From positions 1 through 22,976 of the forward strand of contig UQDO01000039.1 of the NCBI GenBank assembly GCA_900539855.1: a stretch of DNA of 22,976 bases, written 5' to 3'. Below, in pieces: positions 22,946 to 22,976 of this stretch; position 1 is the first letter of the stretch, and each line of letters begins with the position of its first letter. Under the pieces are notes generated by a model. It ran no database searches and was not told the origin of the DNA. It worked only from the letters and a program-made list of their open reading frames with translations. The position numbers and the translations under genes were made by a program. The DNA comes from an uncultured Oscillospiraceae bacterium. Its GTDB lineage: Bacteria > Bacillota > Clostridia > Oscillospirales > Acutalibacteraceae.

Positions 22946-22976
22946 CGATACTTTTTACATCTACCATGTTGCGGCG
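22931..22976 (+). other. Foreign sequence fused to the broken tnpX
   Basis: From about 22931 the sequence no longer matches a serine recombinase. In the +1 frame relative to tnpX it reads LGLDSDTFYIYHVAA and stays open to the window edge, so the tail of another coding region may begin here out of frame. The similarity of DTFYIY to YodL-type domains of conjugative elements is weak and only suggestive. Confidence 0.35.

Larger units (their letters stand above)
16249..22976 (+). mobile_element. Tn4451-like integrative mobilizable element (left end approximate, right end broken or outside)
   Basis: The set tnpV, MobC-like protein, MobP-type relaxase, tnpW and the N-terminus of tnpX defines a mobilizable transposon of the Tn4451/Tn4453 family, widespread in gut Clostridia. 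Such elements integrate through the large serine recombinase TnpX and need a helper conjugation system. This copy carries a restriction-modification pair between tnpV and the mobilization genes. The left edge given is the direct-repeat position, a working boundary only. The recombinase gene is interrupted near 22930, so the right part is either deleted or split by another insertion. Confidence 0.75.

Overview
The window looks like a chromosomal segment of a strictly anaerobic, low-to-mid GC Gram-positive bacterium of the Clostridia, probably near Ruminococcaceae/Oscillospirales. The clues are AGGAGG-type ribosome binding sites, TTGACA/TATAAT promoters with 17-bp spacers, T-box riboswitches, ferredoxin-linked 2-oxoacid metabolism and a Tn4451-type mobile element. 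The placement is inferred from gene content and style, not from a marker gene. No rRNA, tRNA or CRISPR array was seen.

Region 1 (1-6420) is chromosomal core: a CNNM/CorC-type membrane protein (178-1596), a multi-pass membrane protein of unknown function (1586-2296), peptidyl-tRNA hydrolase pth (2372-2962) and the transcription-repair coupling factor mfd (2974-6420). Region 2 (6421-7140) is a decayed intergenic stretch. It holds a frameshifted and truncated SGNH/GDSL hydrolase remnant and several copies of a short intergenic repeat, two of which bracket a 180-bp foldback element. A small one-helix membrane protein follows (7145-7333).

Region 3 (7375-16044) is the most interesting part. Two tandem paralogous genes each encode a fusion of an XRE-type helix-turn-helix, a cupin and an AMP-forming acyl-CoA synthetase. 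Each has its own consensus promoter and its own T-box leader. I read the specifier codons as ATC (Ile) in the first leader and GTA (Val) in the second. The second gene continues into a P-loop ATPase and a four-subunit 2-oxoacid:ferredoxin oxidoreductase (vorDBAC). A T-box turns its gene on when the cognate tRNA is uncharged. The simplest model is therefore an anabolic, starvation-induced route: 2-methylbutyrate and isobutyrate are activated to their CoA esters, then reductively carboxylated by VOR to the 2-oxoacid precursors of isoleucine and valine. The motifs and leader structures are visible in the sequence; the substrates and direction are inference.

Region 4 (about 16250-22976) is a Tn4451-like integrative mobilizable element joined to the end of the vor operon through a run of perfect hairpins. 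It carries tnpV, a two-gene restriction-modification cargo (Dam-type adenine methyltransferase plus an AlwI-like endonuclease, both visibly AT-richer than their neighbours), non-coding structured DNA, a small conserved protein, a probable oriT, a MobC-like accessory protein, a MobP-type relaxase and tnpW. Last is the first 60-odd codons of the large serine recombinase tnpX, which is interrupted just before the window ends. If no intact copy lies elsewhere, the element is probably immobile on its own.
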